Assembly: GCA_934501475.1 (NCBI GenBank)
Contig: CAKSUL010000003.1
Coordinates: 1 to 64,000 of the forward strand
DNA length: 64,000 bases
Direction: 5' to 3'
Origin: an uncultured Roseovarius sp.
Lineage (GTDB): Bacteria > Pseudomonadota > Alphaproteobacteria > Rhodobacterales > Rhodobacteraceae
The notes under the pieces were generated by a model. The model searched no databases and had not been told where the DNA came from. It worked only from the letters and a program-made list of their open reading frames with translations. Each line of letters begins with the position of its first letter. Within the stretch, counting starts at the first letter, position 1. This document shows, in pieces, positions 16,883 through 27,219 of the stretch. The translations under genes and the position numbers were made by a program.

Positions 16883-18983
16883 CATCGCCGAAAAGGAACT
16901 GCGCGGGCGCGATCCGGACGATCTGACCTGGGACACGATCGAGGGGATCAAGGTCAAGCCGCTCTATACCGAGGACGATCTGGTGGGGCTGGATCATCTG
17001 GGCAGCATCCCCGGCGCCGCCCCGTTCACGCGCGGCGTCAAGGCGACGATGTATGCCGGGCGCCCCTGGACGATCCGCCAATATGCCGGGTTTTCCACCG
17101 CCGAGGAATCAAACGCCTTTTACCGCCGCAACCTGGCAGCCGGGCAGCAGGGCGTTTCGGTGGCCTTCGATCTGGCCACGCATCGCGGCTATGACAGCGA
17201 CCACCCCCGCGTCGAGGGCGATGTGGGCAAGGCCGGTGTCGCCATCGACAGTGTCGAGGACATGAAGATCCTGTTCGATCAGATCCCGCTGGACAAGGTC
17301 AGCGTGTCGATGACCATGAACGGCGCGGTGATCCCGATCCTGGCCAGTTTCATCGTCGCCGGTGAGGAACAGGGGCATGACAAGTCGGTCCTGTCCGGCA
17401 CCATCCAGAATGATATCCTCAAGGAATTCATGGTGCGCAACACCTATATCTATCCGCCCGAGCCCTCGATGCGGATCATCAGCGACATCATCGAGTATAC
17501 CAGCAACGAGATGCCGAAATTCAACTCGATCAGCATCTCGGGCTATCACATGCAGGAGGCCGGCGCGAACCTGGTGCAGGAACTGGCCTATACGCTGGCG
17601 GATGGGCGCGAATATGTGCGCGCGGCGGTGCAGGCCGGCATGGATGTGGACAAATTCGCCGGGCGGCTGTCGTTCTTTTTCGCCATCGGGATGAATTTCT
17701 TCATGGAGGCGGCGAAACTGCGTGCCGCGCGGCTGCTGTGGCACCGGATCATGACGGAATTCGGCGCGCAGAGCGAGCGCTCCAAGATGCTGCGCACCCA
17801 TTGCCAGACCTCGGGCGTGAGCCTGCAGGAACAGGACCCCTACAACAACGTGGTGCGCACCGCCTATGAGGCGATGAGCGCGGCCCTTGGCGGCACGCAA
17901 TCCCTGCACACCAACGCGCTGGATGAGGCGATGGCGCTGCCCACCGATTTCAGCGCCCGCATCGCGCGCAACACCCAGCTGATCCTGCAGGAGGAAACCG
18001 GCATCACCAACGTGGTCGATCCCCTCGCCGGGAGCTATTATGTCGAAAGCCTGACCGCCGAACTGGCGCAAAAGGCCTGGGAGTTGATCGAGGAAGTCGA
18101 GGCCATGGGCGGCATGACCAAGGCCGTGGCGACCGGGATGCCCAAGCTGCGCATCGAGGAATCGGCGGCCAAGCGCCAGGCGATGATCGACCGGGGCAGC
18201 GAGGTCATCGTCGGGGTGAACAAATACCGTCTGGCCGAGGAGGATCCGATCGACATTCTGGACATCGACAATTCGGCCGTGCGCCTGTCGCAGATCGCCC
18301 GGCTGGAGAAGATCCGCGCAACGCGCGACGGCGCCGCCTGCGAGGCGGCATTGGCCAACCTGGCGCGCTGTGCGGCCGAGGGCGGCAATATTCTGGAGGC
18401 CGCGATCGAGGCGGCGCGCGCACGCGCAACGGTGGGAGAGATCAGCATGAGCATGGAAAAGACCTTTGGCCGGCACCGCGCCGAGGTGAAGACGCTGGCC
18501 GGTGTCTATGGCGCCGCCTATGAGGGGGATGAGGGCTTTGCCGCCATCCAGAAATCGGTCGAGGATTTTGCCGAGGCCGAAGGCCGCCGCCCCCGGATGC
18601 TGGTGGTCAAGATGGGTCAGGATGGCCATGACCGCGGCGCCAAGGTGATCGCGACCGCCTTCGCCGATATCGGTTTCGACGTGGATGTGGGGCCGCTGTT
18701 CCAGACCCCCGAAGAGGCGGCGCAGGATGCGGTGGACAATGACGTGCATGTTGTCGGCATCAGTTCGCAGGCCGCCGGGCACAAGACCCTCGCGCCCAAG
18801 CTGATCGAGGCGCTGAATGCCAAGGGCGCGGGTGATATCCTGGTGATCTGTGGCGGCGTGATTCCGCAGCAGGATTATGCGTTTCTGAAAGCGGCGGGCG
18901 TCAAGGCGATCTTTGGCCCCGGCACCAATATCCCCGAGGCGGCGCAGGATATCCTGCGTCTGATCCGGGCCTCGCGCGGATAA
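16854..18983 (+). CDS. Methylmalonyl-CoA mutase, single-chain B12-dependent
   Basis: A 709-residue mutase (often named mcmA, scpA or bhbA) converting (R)-methylmalonyl-CoA to succinyl-CoA. The N-terminal TIM barrel binds the CoA ester ([32 protein letters not shown]), and the C-terminal cobalamin domain carries D590-G-H592-D-R-G595, with H592 as the lower cobalt ligand. The length is normal for the homodimeric type. The start is a GTG at 16854 within the end of the sulfotransferase-like gene, with AGAGGACAG before it. It completes the pathway begun by PccA/PccB; the epimerase gene is not in this window. CobS and CobT at 51-54 kb serve synthesis of its cofactor. Confidence 0.95.
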   Translation: MKSKIDEWRSIAEKELRGRDPDDLTWDTIEGIKVKPLYTEDDLVGLDHLGSIPGAAPFTRGVKATMYAGRPWTIRQYAGFSTAEESNAFYRRNLAAGQQGVSVAFDLATHRGYDSDHPRVEGDVGKAGVAIDSVEDMKILFDQIPLDKVSVSMTMNGAVIPILASFIVAGEEQGHDKSVLSGTIQNDILKEFMVRNTYIYPPEPSMRIISDIIEYTSNEMPKFNSISISGYHMQEAGANLVQELAYTLADGREYVRAAVQAGMDVDKFAGRLSFFFAIGMNFFMEAAKLRAARLLWHRIMTEFGAQSERSKMLRTHCQTSGVSLQEQDPYNNVVRTAYEAMSAALGGTQSLHTNALDEAMALPTDFSARIARNTQLILQEETGITNVVDPLAGSYYVESLTAELAQKAWELIEEVEAMGGMTKAVATGMPKLRIEESAAKRQAMIDRGSEVIVGVNKYRLAEEDPIDILDIDNSAVRLSQIARLEKIRATRDGAACEAALANLARCAAEGGNILEAAIEAARARATVGEISMSMEKTFGRHRAEVKTLAGVYGAAYEGDEGFAAIQKSVEDFAEAEGRRPRMLVVKMGQDGHDRGAKVIATAFADIGFDVDVGPLFQTPEEAAQDAVDNDVHVVGISSQAAGHKTLAPKLIEALNAKGAGDILVICGGVIPQQDYAFLKAAGVKAIFGPGTNIPEAAQDILRLIRASRG

Positions 18984-19028
18984 AGGGTGGGCCTTGTCGG
19001 GTGGTTCCGCCCTGTGCGGGCCGCGCGA

Positions 19029-19056
19029 TTGAGTATTTGGACAAAGAAGAAGGGCA
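19029..19056 (+). repeat. Rhodobacterales-type intergenic repeat, short copy
   Basis: GAGTATTTGGACAAAGAAGA plus AGGG resembles the right end of an element at 49126-49152 (GATATTTGCGGCCAGAAGAAGG). Motifs of the form GAGTATTT-GCCA-GATGAAG or similar are frequent between genes of this order, as I recall. Here it forms the leader of the MAPEG gene and may supply its ribosome-binding site. Confidence 0.45.
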
Positions 19057-19059
19057 GAG

Positions 19060-19563
19060 ATGGGAACGCGCGCCAAGGTAGGGGCCGGGATGGCGGCAGG
19101 GCTGATCTGGGCGGTGCTGTTGCTGTGGGGGGCGGCACGTTTTGTGCAATTGCCGGTCTTTACCCTGATACCGACGATCATGACCGCTTTCCTGTTGCCG
19201 GGTCTGGTGACGGCGCTGATGGTGGGGCGGATCGCGCAGCGCCGGTTCTGCGACGCAGGCCATATCGACGGGCAGGATTTCGCGGCGGGCAGTGGCGGCG
19301 ATATTGATCAGAGGGTGTTGCGAAACACGCTTGAGCAGGTGGCTTTGGCGCTGTGCATCTGGCCTGCGGCCGCGGTGGTGTTGTCCGGGGCCGGGCCTGG
19401 GATCATCATGGCGTTGGGGGTCGGATTCGCTTTGGCGCGATTGGCGTTCTGGGTGGGGTATCACGTGGCGCCGCCGCTGCGCGCCTTTGGCTTTGCCGCC
19501 AGTTTTTATCCGACGGTTCTGGTGGCGTTATGGTCCATTGCAGCGCTGCTCGGCCTGTTGTGA
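19060..19563 (+). CDS. MAPEG family membrane protein
   Basis: A 167-residue protein with four predicted membrane helices. The pattern ends QRVLRNTLEQVALALCIWP and ARLAFWVGYHVAPPLRAFGFAASFYPTV, typical of the MAPEG family (membrane-associated proteins of eicosanoid and glutathione metabolism), where the R-x-x-x-N-x-x-E segment contributes to the glutathione site. Bacterial members have mostly unassigned substrates. It follows the mutase by 76 bases in the same direction and may share its transcript, though an intergenic repeat lies between them. Confidence 0.82.
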   Translation: MGTRAKVGAGMAAGLIWAVLLLWGAARFVQLPVFTLIPTIMTAFLLPGLVTALMVGRIAQRRFCDAGHIDGQDFAAGSGGDIDQRVLRNTLEQVALALCIWPAAAVVLSGAGPGIIMALGVGFALARLAFWVGYHVAPPLRAFGFAASFYPTVLVALWSIAALLGLL

Positions 19564-19724
19564 GCTTTGCTGCGCGGTGATGTCTTCCGCCCCGTTCAGG
19601 CGGTTCTGGTGAACGGGTGGCGCGACAGCATTGCCTTATCCTGATTTGAACCCTTATGTTTGCGCGGCGCGGCTTTGCCGGGGCTGTGGCAGATGTCGCG
19701 ACCCGCGATTTGAAAGATGAAGGA

Positions 19725-20342
19725 ATGACTGTGTTGCAACTGGATCATATCGCCGTTTCCGCCCTGACCCTTGAGGAGGGGCGCGATCATGTCGAGGCCG
19801 CGTTGGGCGTGTCATTGCAGCCGGGCGGCGTGCATGCGCATTTTGGCACGCATAACATGCTGTTGGGCCTTGAGGACGGGTTGTACCTGGAGGTGATCGC
19901 GATTGACCCATCGGTGGCGTCGCCGCCCTATGCGCGCTGGTTCGATCTGGACCGGTTCGCGGGGCGCGCCCGCCCGACCACCTGGATTTGCCGCACCGAC
20001 GATCTGGCCGCCATGACGGCGCGGTTTGACGGGGCGGGGGCGGCGGTGGATCTGGCGCGGGGGGATCTGCGCTGGCAGATGGCGGTGCCGCAGGACGGGA
20101 TATTGCCGTTTGACGGGCTGTTTCCGGCCCTGATCCAGTGGCGAAGCGACGTGCATCCGGCGACGCGGCTGACGCAGGTCGGTTGTGCGCTGCGCCGCCT
20201 GATCGTGAGCCATCCGCAGGCTGAGGCGCTGGAGGCGGCACTGGGTCCGGTTCTGCGCGAGGGCCGCGTGGTCTATGAAACCGGGCCGGCGGGGCTGCGG
20301 GCTGAAATCGGCACGCCGCATGGCCTGCGCGTTCTGGAGTGA
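19725..20342 (+). CDS. VOC/glyoxalase-like domain protein
   Basis: A 205-residue protein starting MTVLQLDHIAVSALTLEEG, the opening strand and His metal ligand of glyoxalase-like (VOC, glyoxalase_3 type) proteins. GLEDGLYLEVIAIDP contains a second ligand position (Glu). The C-terminal half, with QWRSDVHPATRL, matches the family. The ATG at 19725 has GATGAAGGA before it and is preferred over an upstream start at 19656. Members act as dioxygenases, isomerases or resistance proteins; no specific substrate can be assigned. It is a single-gene unit. Confidence 0.8.
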   Translation: MTVLQLDHIAVSALTLEEGRDHVEAALGVSLQPGGVHAHFGTHNMLLGLEDGLYLEVIAIDPSVASPPYARWFDLDRFAGRARPTTWICRTDDLAAMTARFDGAGAAVDLARGDLRWQMAVPQDGILPFDGLFPALIQWRSDVHPATRLTQVGCALRRLIVSHPQAEALEAALGPVLREGRVVYETGPAGLRAEIGTPHGLRVLE

Positions 20343-20504
20343 GCGGGCGCGCTGCGCGATATCGCAAGAAACCTCTGCCAGAGCGCGCTGAACCTATTGC
20401 AAAACCACTTGTGAGGGCGCACACAGACGCCCGCTGAACGCCGCCAGGGCGCGGCGTATTTCAACAGGTTCCAAGGACCGCCTCCCCGGTATAAGGTCAA
20501 ATTC

Positions 20505-21188
20505 ATGTCGCTCTGGACCCGAATATCCGAGGCTATCTCGGCGTTGGCCTCTGGCGAGGGGCTGAGCGCCGTCTTTGAGCGGTTGCGCACCCCGCCCGAG
20601 CGCAGCGTCGCCTTTGCGATTGCGGTGATCGCGCTTGGCGCGAAGATGGCCAAGGCCGACGGGCAGGTGACCCGCGCCGAGGTGACCGCGTTTCGCGAGG
20701 TGTTCCAGATCCCGCCCGAGGATGAGGCGGGGGCCGCGCGGGTGTTCAATCTGGCGCGTCAGGATGTCGCCGGGTTCGAGGAATACGCCGCCCGCGTCAA
20801 GCGCATGTTCGGTGACGAAAAGGAGGTTCTGACCGACCTTCTGGAGGGGCTGTTTCACATTGCCCTGGCTGACGGCGAATATCACCCCAACGAGGATGCG
20901 TTTCTGAAACGGGTGGCGCAGATATTCGGCCTTGGGGGGCCGTGTTTCTCGATGTTGCGCCATCGCTTCGTGCCAGATATTTCGCCCGATCCCTATACGT
21001 TGCTGGGGGTCACACCGCAGGACCCGCTGGAGGTGATACAGGCCCGATACCGCGCGATGGTGCGCGAGAACCACCCCGACAAGATGTTCGCGCGCGGCGT
21101 TCCCGAAGAGGCGATCAAGTTGGCGGAGCGGCGCATGGTTGATATCAACCGCGCATGGGATGAGATCAGGGCAGGGCGCGGCGGATGA
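20505..21188 (+). CDS. DjlA-like protein: TerB domain plus C-terminal J domain
   Basis: A 227-residue protein with a helical TerB-like region (about residues 30-155, with AKMAKADGQVTRAEVTAF and ALADGEYHPNEDAFL metal-binding-like repeats) and a C-terminal J domain with H190-P-D192. This is the domain order of DjlA co-chaperones, which stimulate DnaK. Unlike E. coli DjlA, no transmembrane anchor is evident. It overlaps the next gene by 4 bases, so translation is coupled to that phosphodiesterase-fold protein. The target of the chaperone is unknown. Confidence 0.88.
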   Translation: MSLWTRISEAISALASGEGLSAVFERLRTPPERSVAFAIAVIALGAKMAKADGQVTRAEVTAFREVFQIPPEDEAGAARVFNLARQDVAGFEEYAARVKRMFGDEKEVLTDLLEGLFHIALADGEYHPNEDAFLKRVAQIFGLGGPCFSMLRHRFVPDISPDPYTLLGVTPQDPLEVIQARYRAMVRENHPDKMFARGVPEEAIKLAERRMVDINRAWDEIRAGRGG

Positions 21189-22210
21189 GGATCGCCACCT
21201 ATAATGTCGAGTGGTTCAACTCGTTGTTTGACGATGAGGGCGGGCTTCTGGACGATCAGGAATGGTCCAGCCGCTATGATGTGACGCGCGCGGATCAGCT
21301 GGCGGCCCTGGGCATCGTGTTCACCGCGATTGACGCCGATGCGGTGATGATCATCGAGGCGCCGGATCACAGCCCGCATCGCACGACGGTGGCGGCGCTT
21401 GAGAATTTCGCGCGGGTGATGCAGTTGCGTGCGCGCCGCGCCGTGGTGGGTTTTACCAATGACACGCAACAGGAAATCGCGCTGCTTTATGATCCCGACG
21501 CGCTGAGCGCGGTGCATGATCCGCTGGGCGATGGGACCGGCAAGCGCGGATCGACGGATGCGCCGCGCTTTGACGGGGTTTACCGGATTGATCTGGACAT
21601 CGACGCCACCGAGGATCTGGTGCGCTTTTCCAAGCCGCCTCTGGAACTGGCGGTGATGACGGCGGCGGGGCGCGCGCTGAGGTTGATCGGGGTGCATCTG
21701 AAATCCAAGGCGCCGCATGGGGCGCACGGGGCGGCAGACGTGATGCGCATGGCGATTGCGAACCGGCGCAAGCAACTGGCGCAGGCGGTCTGGCTGAGCG
21801 CGCGGGTACAGGCGCATCTGGCGGCGGGTGAGTCGCTGATCGTGCTGGGGGATCTGAATGACGGTCCGGGGCTGGATGAATATGAGGGTCTGTTCGGGCG
21901 CTCCTCGATCGAGATCGTCATGGGCGAGGGGCGCGAACACCGCCTGTTTGACCCGCACGCCCGCGCGGCGCTGCGCCGCAAGCTGTCGGCGGCCCCGACC
22001 AGTGCGCGGTTCTACCTGTCGCATGACAAGCGCTATATGCAGGCGCTGCTGGATTATATCATGGTGTCGGATGATCTGTGCCGCCTTGATCCGGTCTGGC
22101 GCATCTGGCATCCGTTCGATGACCCGAAATGCTGGGCCACGCCTGAATTATGTAACGCGCTGCTGAGCGCGTCGGATCATTTTCCGGTGACGCTGGACAT
22201 CGATATCTAG
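21185..22210 (+). CDS. Endonuclease/exonuclease/phosphatase family protein
   Basis: A 341-residue protein of the DNase I/exonuclease III fold. The N-terminal strand is MRIATYNVEWFN, with the metal-linked Asn; VLGDLNDGPG gives the central Asp-x-Asn pair, and the end SASDHFPVTLDI supplies the catalytic Asp-His. No signal peptide is seen, so it acts in the cytoplasm. Family members cut nucleic acids or hydrolyse phosphodiesters or sphingolipids, and the substrate is not clear from sequence. Its ATG lies inside the end of the DjlA-like gene. Confidence 0.88.
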   Translation: MRIATYNVEWFNSLFDDEGGLLDDQEWSSRYDVTRADQLAALGIVFTAIDADAVMIIEAPDHSPHRTTVAALENFARVMQLRARRAVVGFTNDTQQEIALLYDPDALSAVHDPLGDGTGKRGSTDAPRFDGVYRIDLDIDATEDLVRFSKPPLELAVMTAAGRALRLIGVHLKSKAPHGAHGAADVMRMAIANRRKQLAQAVWLSARVQAHLAAGESLIVLGDLNDGPGLDEYEGLFGRSSIEIVMGEGREHRLFDPHARAALRRKLSAAPTSARFYLSHDKRYMQALLDYIMVSDDLCRLDPVWRIWHPFDDPKCWATPELCNALLSASDHFPVTLDIDI

Positions 22211-22291
22211 GGCGTATGGAAATATCATTTTCGCGGCATTGTCCTGCATGATGGTCTTCACAACGCGATGTGGCGTGCCTACATTGCAGGG

Positions 22292-22684
22292 ATGAAACGC
22301 ATTGTTCCCATATTGGCGATCGCGCTGATGACGGCCCTGCCCGCAGGGGCGCAGGATACGCCCGAAGCCGCGCCGCCGGACAGTTCCGAGGATAGCGGCC
22401 TGTCGCTGATCGAGCGGGGCGCGAAGATGTTTCTCGAGGGCCTCATGCAGGAGGTCGAACCGACGGTGAAAGACCTGCGCGGCATGGCCGAGAACATGCA
22501 GCCGGCCTTGCGCGATTTCGCCGAGCGGATGGGACCGGCCTTTGCCGATATATTGGGCCAGATCGGTGATCTGAGCGCGTATCACGCGCCCGAGATCCTG
22601 CCCAATGGCGATATCATCATGCGCAAGAAGACCCCGCAGGAATTGCTGGATGATGCCGTCCCGGAGGGCGAGATCGAGATCTGA
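22292..22684 (+). CDS. Small exported protein of unknown function
   Basis: A 130-residue protein with a clear signal peptide (MKRIVPILAIALMTALPAGAQ). The mature chain is acidic with amphipathic helices (LSLIERGAKMFLEGLMQEVEP, FAERMGPAFADILGQIGD) and a C-terminal motif EILPNGDIIMRKKTP. Relatives in this group are sometimes labelled AAA+ ATPase, but no Walker motif exists here, so that label should not be used. An in-frame ATG at 22268 would add 8 residues; the ATG at 22292 gives the better signal. It is convergent with ppx, with no space between stops. Confidence 0.7.
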   Translation: MKRIVPILAIALMTALPAGAQDTPEAAPPDSSEDSGLSLIERGAKMFLEGLMQEVEPTVKDLRGMAENMQPALRDFAERMGPAFADILGQIGDLSAYHAPEILPNGDIIMRKKTPQELLDDAVPEGEIEI

Positions 22685-24259
22685 TCAGCCGCGCGGCACG
22701 ACCCTGGTTTCAGCCGAAAGCGAGGTGGCAAGCGATTGAAAGCGCGCTTCGGCGACTTCTCCGAATAGCGCCTCGGCCCCTTTGGAAAGCCGCAGTTCCA
22801 GCAATTTCTTCTTCGGATACCAGCGCATTTCGCCCAGCTTTGCATCCTCTTTCAGCCACAGCATCGCGGCGAACCGCATCGCCTTGCCCAGGATCTGTGC
22901 CTCTTTCTGGGCCCGGGGATCGAGAAGATCGTATAATTCGGCAAAGCGCGCGGCGCTGCGGCTGTTGGAATAGCGATGCATCAGGGCAAGGCCCAGAAAC
23001 ACCCGTTCGGCATGTTTCAGCCCGCCCAGATTGGCGCGCGTGGCGTTGTCGAAACAGACCTCGGCGCGGTAATCGGGATGGGCGCGCCAACTGACATCAT
23101 GCAGCAGGCAGGCGGCCTTGATCAGGCGTTTGCGTTCGGGGTGGGCGGATTTGAACAGCGGCATGATGAAATTGTAGACCACCTTGCCGAAACCGGGCAG
23201 GCGCGCATCCTTGGCCTCGGCAAAGCGGCAGGCTTCGATCAGCGGATCGCGGTCGCGCAGCTGCTGGGGCATCTGTTCATAGAGCATGCCCTCGCGGATG
23301 CCATAGCTGGACAGGGCGATGTCATGGGGCTTGAAGGTGCGCAGAACTTCGCGCAGAACCTCGCAGGCCTGCGGCACCAGTGCCATGCGCGCCGCTGACA
23401 CCCCGGCGCGGATGCGCAGATCGTCAAGATTGCTGGTTTCGATATATCTGATGGTCTCGCGCACGGATTTCTGGCTCATCCGGTATTCATGCAGCACGTT
23501 CAGCGGATAGGCGCGCCGCTCCATGTCGATCTTGGCCAGGGCGCGCCATGATCCCCCGACCAGAAACAGCCGGTTCTTCTGCTCGCCCAGCTGCTCGGCC
23601 ATCTCGGCCAGCGTGTCGCGGATATAGGTGCGCCGGGCCTTCTTGCCGCCCTTGAGATCGCGCAGCTTCAGCGGCCCCAGCGAGGATGTGACCCGCCGCC
23701 CGACATGGCCGCGGTTGATTTCGGCCATCTCCATCGACGATCCGCCAATATCGCAGACCAACCCATAAGAGCCGGGCCAGCCCAGCAACACGCCCTGTGC
23801 GGACAGCCGCGCCTCTTCGCGCCCGTCCACCACCCACAGTTTCAGCCCCGTGGTCTCTTCGACTTCGCGGCGGAACTCGGGGCCGTCCGTGGCGTCGCGC
23901 ACGGCGGCGGTGGCGACGCAGGTCAGCGGGCCGGTCTTCATGCCCAACCCCAGTTTCTGGAACCGGCGCAGCGCGCTGAGCGCGCGCACCCGTCCCTCGG
24001 GGTTCAGCCGCCCGGTTTCGGACATGCCCGCGCCAAGCCCGCACATGATCTTTTCGTTGTAGAAATAGGCCGGGCTGCGCGCCGCGCCGTCAAACACCAC
24101 CAGCCGGACCGAGTTCGAGCCGACATCGACCACACCCACCCGTTTCAGCGCCCGCGCGGAGGGTTTGTCAAACAGGGGGCGGCCAAACGGGAAGGCGTCA
24201 TGCGCGCCGGTGTCATGCTCATCCGTTTCAGGATCGGTCAGGTCGGGCCCGGTGTCCAT
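22685..24259 (-). CDS. ppx: Exopolyphosphatase, Ppx/GppA family
   Basis: A 524-residue phosphatase of the ASKHA fold. Phosphate-1 loop RVGVVDVGSNSVRLVVFD and the second loop CDIGGSSMEMAEI are intact, as is DGREEARLSAQGVL with catalytic Glu. The C-terminal part has HD-like helices (CLLHDVSWRAHPDYRAE). It removes phosphate from polyphosphate or converts pppGpp to ppGpp. It lies 51 bases after ppk1 in the same direction, a classical pair for polyphosphate turnover. Confidence 0.93.
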   Translation of the reverse strand: MDTGPDLTDPETDEHDTGAHDAFPFGRPLFDKPSARALKRVGVVDVGSNSVRLVVFDGAARSPAYFYNEKIMCGLGAGMSETGRLNPEGRVRALSALRRFQKLGLGMKTGPLTCVATAAVRDATDGPEFRREVEETTGLKLWVVDGREEARLSAQGVLLGWPGSYGLVCDIGGSSMEMAEINRGHVGRRVTSSLGPLKLRDLKGGKKARRTYIRDTLAEMAEQLGEQKNRLFLVGGSWRALAKIDMERRAYPLNVLHEYRMSQKSVRETIRYIETSNLDDLRIRAGVSAARMALVPQACEVLREVLRTFKPHDIALSSYGIREGMLYEQMPQQLRDRDPLIEACRFAEAKDARLPGFGKVVYNFIMPLFKSAHPERKRLIKAACLLHDVSWRAHPDYRAEVCFDNATRANLGGLKHAERVFLGLALMHRYSNSRSAARFAELYDLLDPRAQKEAQILGKAMRFAAMLWLKEDAKLGEMRWYPKKKLLELRLSKGAEALFGEVAEARFQSLATSLSAETRVVPRG

Positions 24260-24310
24260 GCATCCCCCGCTGTCATTTGCGCCTCGTTATGGGCCATGGT
24301 GGCGGAGCGG

Positions 24311-26485
24311 TCAATCTTCGGTATGGGTCAGCTTGGGCACATCCGACGCCCCCGCCGATCCGCGCCCGGACAGGGACGGGTTTTCCATGAAGAACCGGTG
24401 GCAATTGAAGGCAAAACCGCCCTCGGGCAGTTCGGCGCGGGTGAAACTGCCATCCGGCGACATGACCCAGCTTTGGGCGACATCGGCCATGTTGGCCGCC
24501 ATCACCTGGCTGACGATCTGCGCCTTGACGGTGGGGTTTTCGATCTCGACCAGGGTTTCGACCCGCCGATTGAGGTTGCGCCCCATCCAGTCAGCCGAGC
24601 TGATATAGACCCGCGCCTTTTTATGCGGCAGGCCATGACCATTGCCGAAACAGACGATGCGCGAATGTTCCAGAAACCGCCCGACGATGGATTTGACGCG
24701 GATATTGTCGCTGAGGCCCCTGACGCCGGGGCGCAGCCCGCAGATGCCGCGCACCACCAGGCTGATCTGAACGCCCGCCTGACTGGCCGCATATAGCGCG
24801 TCGATCACATCGGGTTCGATCAGCGAATTCATCTTGGCCCAGATATGGGCGGGTTTTCCGGCGGCGGCATGCGCGCTTTCGGCGGCGATCAACTCAAGCA
24901 GGCGGGGCTTGAGCGAAATCGGTGAAATCGCCAGGTTTTCCAGCTTTTCGGGCAGGGCATAGCCCGACAGGTAATTGAACACCTTGGTCGCGTCGCGCCC
25001 CAATGTGGGATCACAGGTAAAGAAGGACAGATCGGTATAGATCTTGGCGGTGATCGGGTGGTAATTGCCGGTGCCGAAATGGGTATAGGTCACCAGATTG
25101 TCGCCCTCGCGGCGCACCACGATGCTGATCTTGGCGTGGGTCTTGAGATCAAAGAACCCATAGACCACATGCGCGCCCGCACGTTCGAGGCGGCGGGACT
25201 GGCGGATATTGGCGGCCTCGTCGAAACGCGCCTTCAACTCGACCAGGGCGGTGACGGATTTGCCGTTTTCGGCCGCCTCGCACAGCGCCTCGACAATGGG
25301 AGAGTGGTTGGACGTGCGGTAAAGCGTCTGCTTGATCGCCACCACATCCGGGTCCCGCGCGGCCTGCGCGAGGAAGCGGATGACCATGTCGAAGGTCTCA
25401 TAGGGGTGGTGCAGCAGCATGTCCTTGCGCCGGATCGCGGCAAACATGTCGCCGTCATGGTCCTGCACGCGTTCGGGCACGCGCGGGGTGAAGGGGGGCC
25501 ACAGCAGATCGGGGCGGTTGTCCAGCACCAGTTCCTTGAGGTCGGCCAGACCGATCATGCCTTCGACCTCGACCACCTCATCGGGGATGACGTGCAATTC
25601 CTGCATCACCAGATCGCGCAGCGCCGGGGGGGCGTTGGCCGAGATCGTCATGCGCACCACCTCGCCGCGGCGGCGGCGTTTCAGCGCGACCTCGAATTCA
25701 CGCACCAGGTCTTCGGCCTCGTCCTCAAGTTCCAGATCGCTGTCGCGCAGCACCCGGAATGCGCAATGCCCCTTGTATTCATAGCCGGGGAACAGGCTCC
25801 CGAGATGCAGCAGCAACAGCTCTTCCAGCGGCAGGAACCGCTGTTTTCCGTTCAGCACCGGCAGCGCGACAAAGCGGTTGATCTGTTGGGGAATGGGCAA
25901 GAGCGCCTTCAGCGGACGCCGGTCATCGCGCCGTTCCAGATGCAGCGCCAGCGAATAGCCCAGATTGGGGATGAACGGAAAGGGATGCGCCGGATCGATC
26001 GCCAGCGGCGAGAGCACCGGAAAGACATTGTTGAGAAAGACATCGGCCAGGTAATCGGTTTCCTCATCATTCAGGCTGTTGCCGTCCAGGATCAGGATGT
26101 CATGCTGTTCAAGCTCGCGGCGCAGGTCTTCATAGGTGCATTGCTGCGCATCCAGCAATTTGCGCGCATCCTCGTTGATCAGCACCAGTTGCTCGGCCGG
26201 GCTCAGCCCGTCGGCGGCGGGCGTGGTGTTTCCGGCGCGCGCCAATTCGCGCAGACCGGCCACGCGGACATTGTAGAATTCATCCAGATTGATGGCCGAG
26301 ATCGACAGGAAGCGCAGCCGCTCGAGCAGGGGCACGCGCGGGTTGTTGGCCTCTTCCAGCACCCGCCAGTTGAAGCCCAGCCAGCTGAGTTCGCGGTTGA
26401 AGAACCGCCCCGGCCCGCTGGGGTCCAGATCGGGCAGCTCGATAGGGTCGGGAAAAGGGGATTTCAGGAAATCTGCGTGTGTCAT
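24311..26485 (-). CDS. ppk1: Polyphosphate kinase 1
   Basis: A 724-residue PPK1 that reversibly transfers the gamma-phosphate of ATP to polyphosphate. The N-domain begins [20 protein letters not shown], and the head domain follows. The C-terminal catalytic halves have [16 protein letters not shown] with the phosphorylated His at about residue 450, [19 protein letters not shown], and [12 protein letters not shown]. The start at 26485 is chosen because the family begins there; the longer open frame runs into hdaA. It is followed by ppx and preceded by hdaA. Confidence 0.95.
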   Translation of the reverse strand: MTHADFLKSPFPDPIELPDLDPSGPGRFFNRELSWLGFNWRVLEEANNPRVPLLERLRFLSISAINLDEFYNVRVAGLRELARAGNTTPAADGLSPAEQLVLINEDARKLLDAQQCTYEDLRRELEQHDILILDGNSLNDEETDYLADVFLNNVFPVLSPLAIDPAHPFPFIPNLGYSLALHLERRDDRRPLKALLPIPQQINRFVALPVLNGKQRFLPLEELLLLHLGSLFPGYEYKGHCAFRVLRDSDLELEDEAEDLVREFEVALKRRRRGEVVRMTISANAPPALRDLVMQELHVIPDEVVEVEGMIGLADLKELVLDNRPDLLWPPFTPRVPERVQDHDGDMFAAIRRKDMLLHHPYETFDMVIRFLAQAARDPDVVAIKQTLYRTSNHSPIVEALCEAAENGKSVTALVELKARFDEAANIRQSRRLERAGAHVVYGFFDLKTHAKISIVVRREGDNLVTYTHFGTGNYHPITAKIYTDLSFFTCDPTLGRDATKVFNYLSGYALPEKLENLAISPISLKPRLLELIAAESAHAAAGKPAHIWAKMNSLIEPDVIDALYAASQAGVQISLVVRGICGLRPGVRGLSDNIRVKSIVGRFLEHSRIVCFGNGHGLPHKKARVYISSADWMGRNLNRRVETLVEIENPTVKAQIVSQVMAANMADVAQSWVMSPDGSFTRAELPEGGFAFNCHRFFMENPSLSGRGSAGASDVPKLTHTED

Positions 26486-26547
26486 TGGGGCCTTGTGCGC
26501 ATCCCGCGGGATGCAGGAAAGTGACGTTAAAGTGCCCCAGAGTGGCG

Positions 26548-27219
26548 TTATTCGCCCAGTTTGTCCAGCACTTGCGCCGCCAATGCGCGCCCGACGGGGC
26601 GCCCGGTTTCCAGTGCCGCCCTGTCCAGCGCCGCCACCACGCGATGCGCCGCCTGAAACGAGCGCGGCATCCGCTTGGTCAGATACTCGATGGTGCCGGG
26701 TGCGGGCATGATCTGACGGTCCGCCAGCAGTTTCATCATCACCGCCGCCAGCAATCCGTCGTCGGGATCGCGCAGCATGCATGTGGGCGTGCCCTGCATC
26801 CGGCTGGCCAGATCGGGCAGGGTGAGGGGCCAGAAACTGGGCGCGCGCTGCGCGCTCATCAACAGGCTGTGCCCTTGCGCCAGAATGAGGTTGTGCAGGT
26901 GAAACAGTGCCTCTTCACCCTCGGTGCCGCCGATCTGGTCCGCGTCCTCGATGGCCAGATTGCCGCTGGCCAGATCGGGAATGTCAGCGCCCGCCAGATC
27001 GCGCGCCGCGACGATCCGCGCCCCCGACAGCGCCGCCCAGACATGGGTCAGGTGCGTCTTGCCCGCCCCCGCAGGCCCGCACAGCATCAGCTTGCGCCCC
27101 GGCCAGTTGCGCCAGCCCTCGATCAGCGCCACCGCCGTGGCATTGGCGGGCGAGACGAAATAATCCTCGCGCCCGAGTGCCGTGATGGCGGGCAGGTCAA
27201 AGCTGAGCTGGCGTGGCAT
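26548..27219 (-). CDS. hdaA: DnaA-related regulatory ATPase HdaA
   Basis: A 223-residue AAA+ protein homologous to the ATPase domain of DnaA but without the DNA-binding domain IV. Walker A is G48-P-A-G-A-G-K54-T55 followed by [13 protein letters not shown] is the Walker B region. The length and start [10 protein letters not shown] fit HdaA/Hda, which with the beta clamp stimulates ATP hydrolysis by DnaA to prevent over-initiation. It shares its first base with the last base of the upstream membrane protein gene (27219) and precedes ppk1, a conserved arrangement in alphaproteobacteria. Confidence 0.88.
   Translation of the reverse strand: MPRQLSFDLPAITALGREDYFVSPANATAVALIEGWRNWPGRKLMLCGPAGAGKTHLTHVWAALSGARIVAARDLAGADIPDLASGNLAIEDADQIGGTEGEEALFHLHNLILAQGHSLLMSAQRAPSFWPLTLPDLASRMQGTPTCMLRDPDDGLLAAVMMKLLADRQIMPAPGTIEYLTKRMPRSFQAAHRVVAALDRAALETGRPVGRALAAQVLDKLGE

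Noticed and set aside
17109-19181. 690-codon minus-strand frame across the mutase gene
   Set aside because: The plus strand encodes an intact methylmalonyl-CoA mutase with its cobalamin motif. The opposite frame is rich in His, Arg and Gly in the manner of codon-position shadows.
22292-22684. AAA+ ATPase label for the small exported protein
   Set aside because: The protein is 130 residues, exported, and has no Walker A or B motif.
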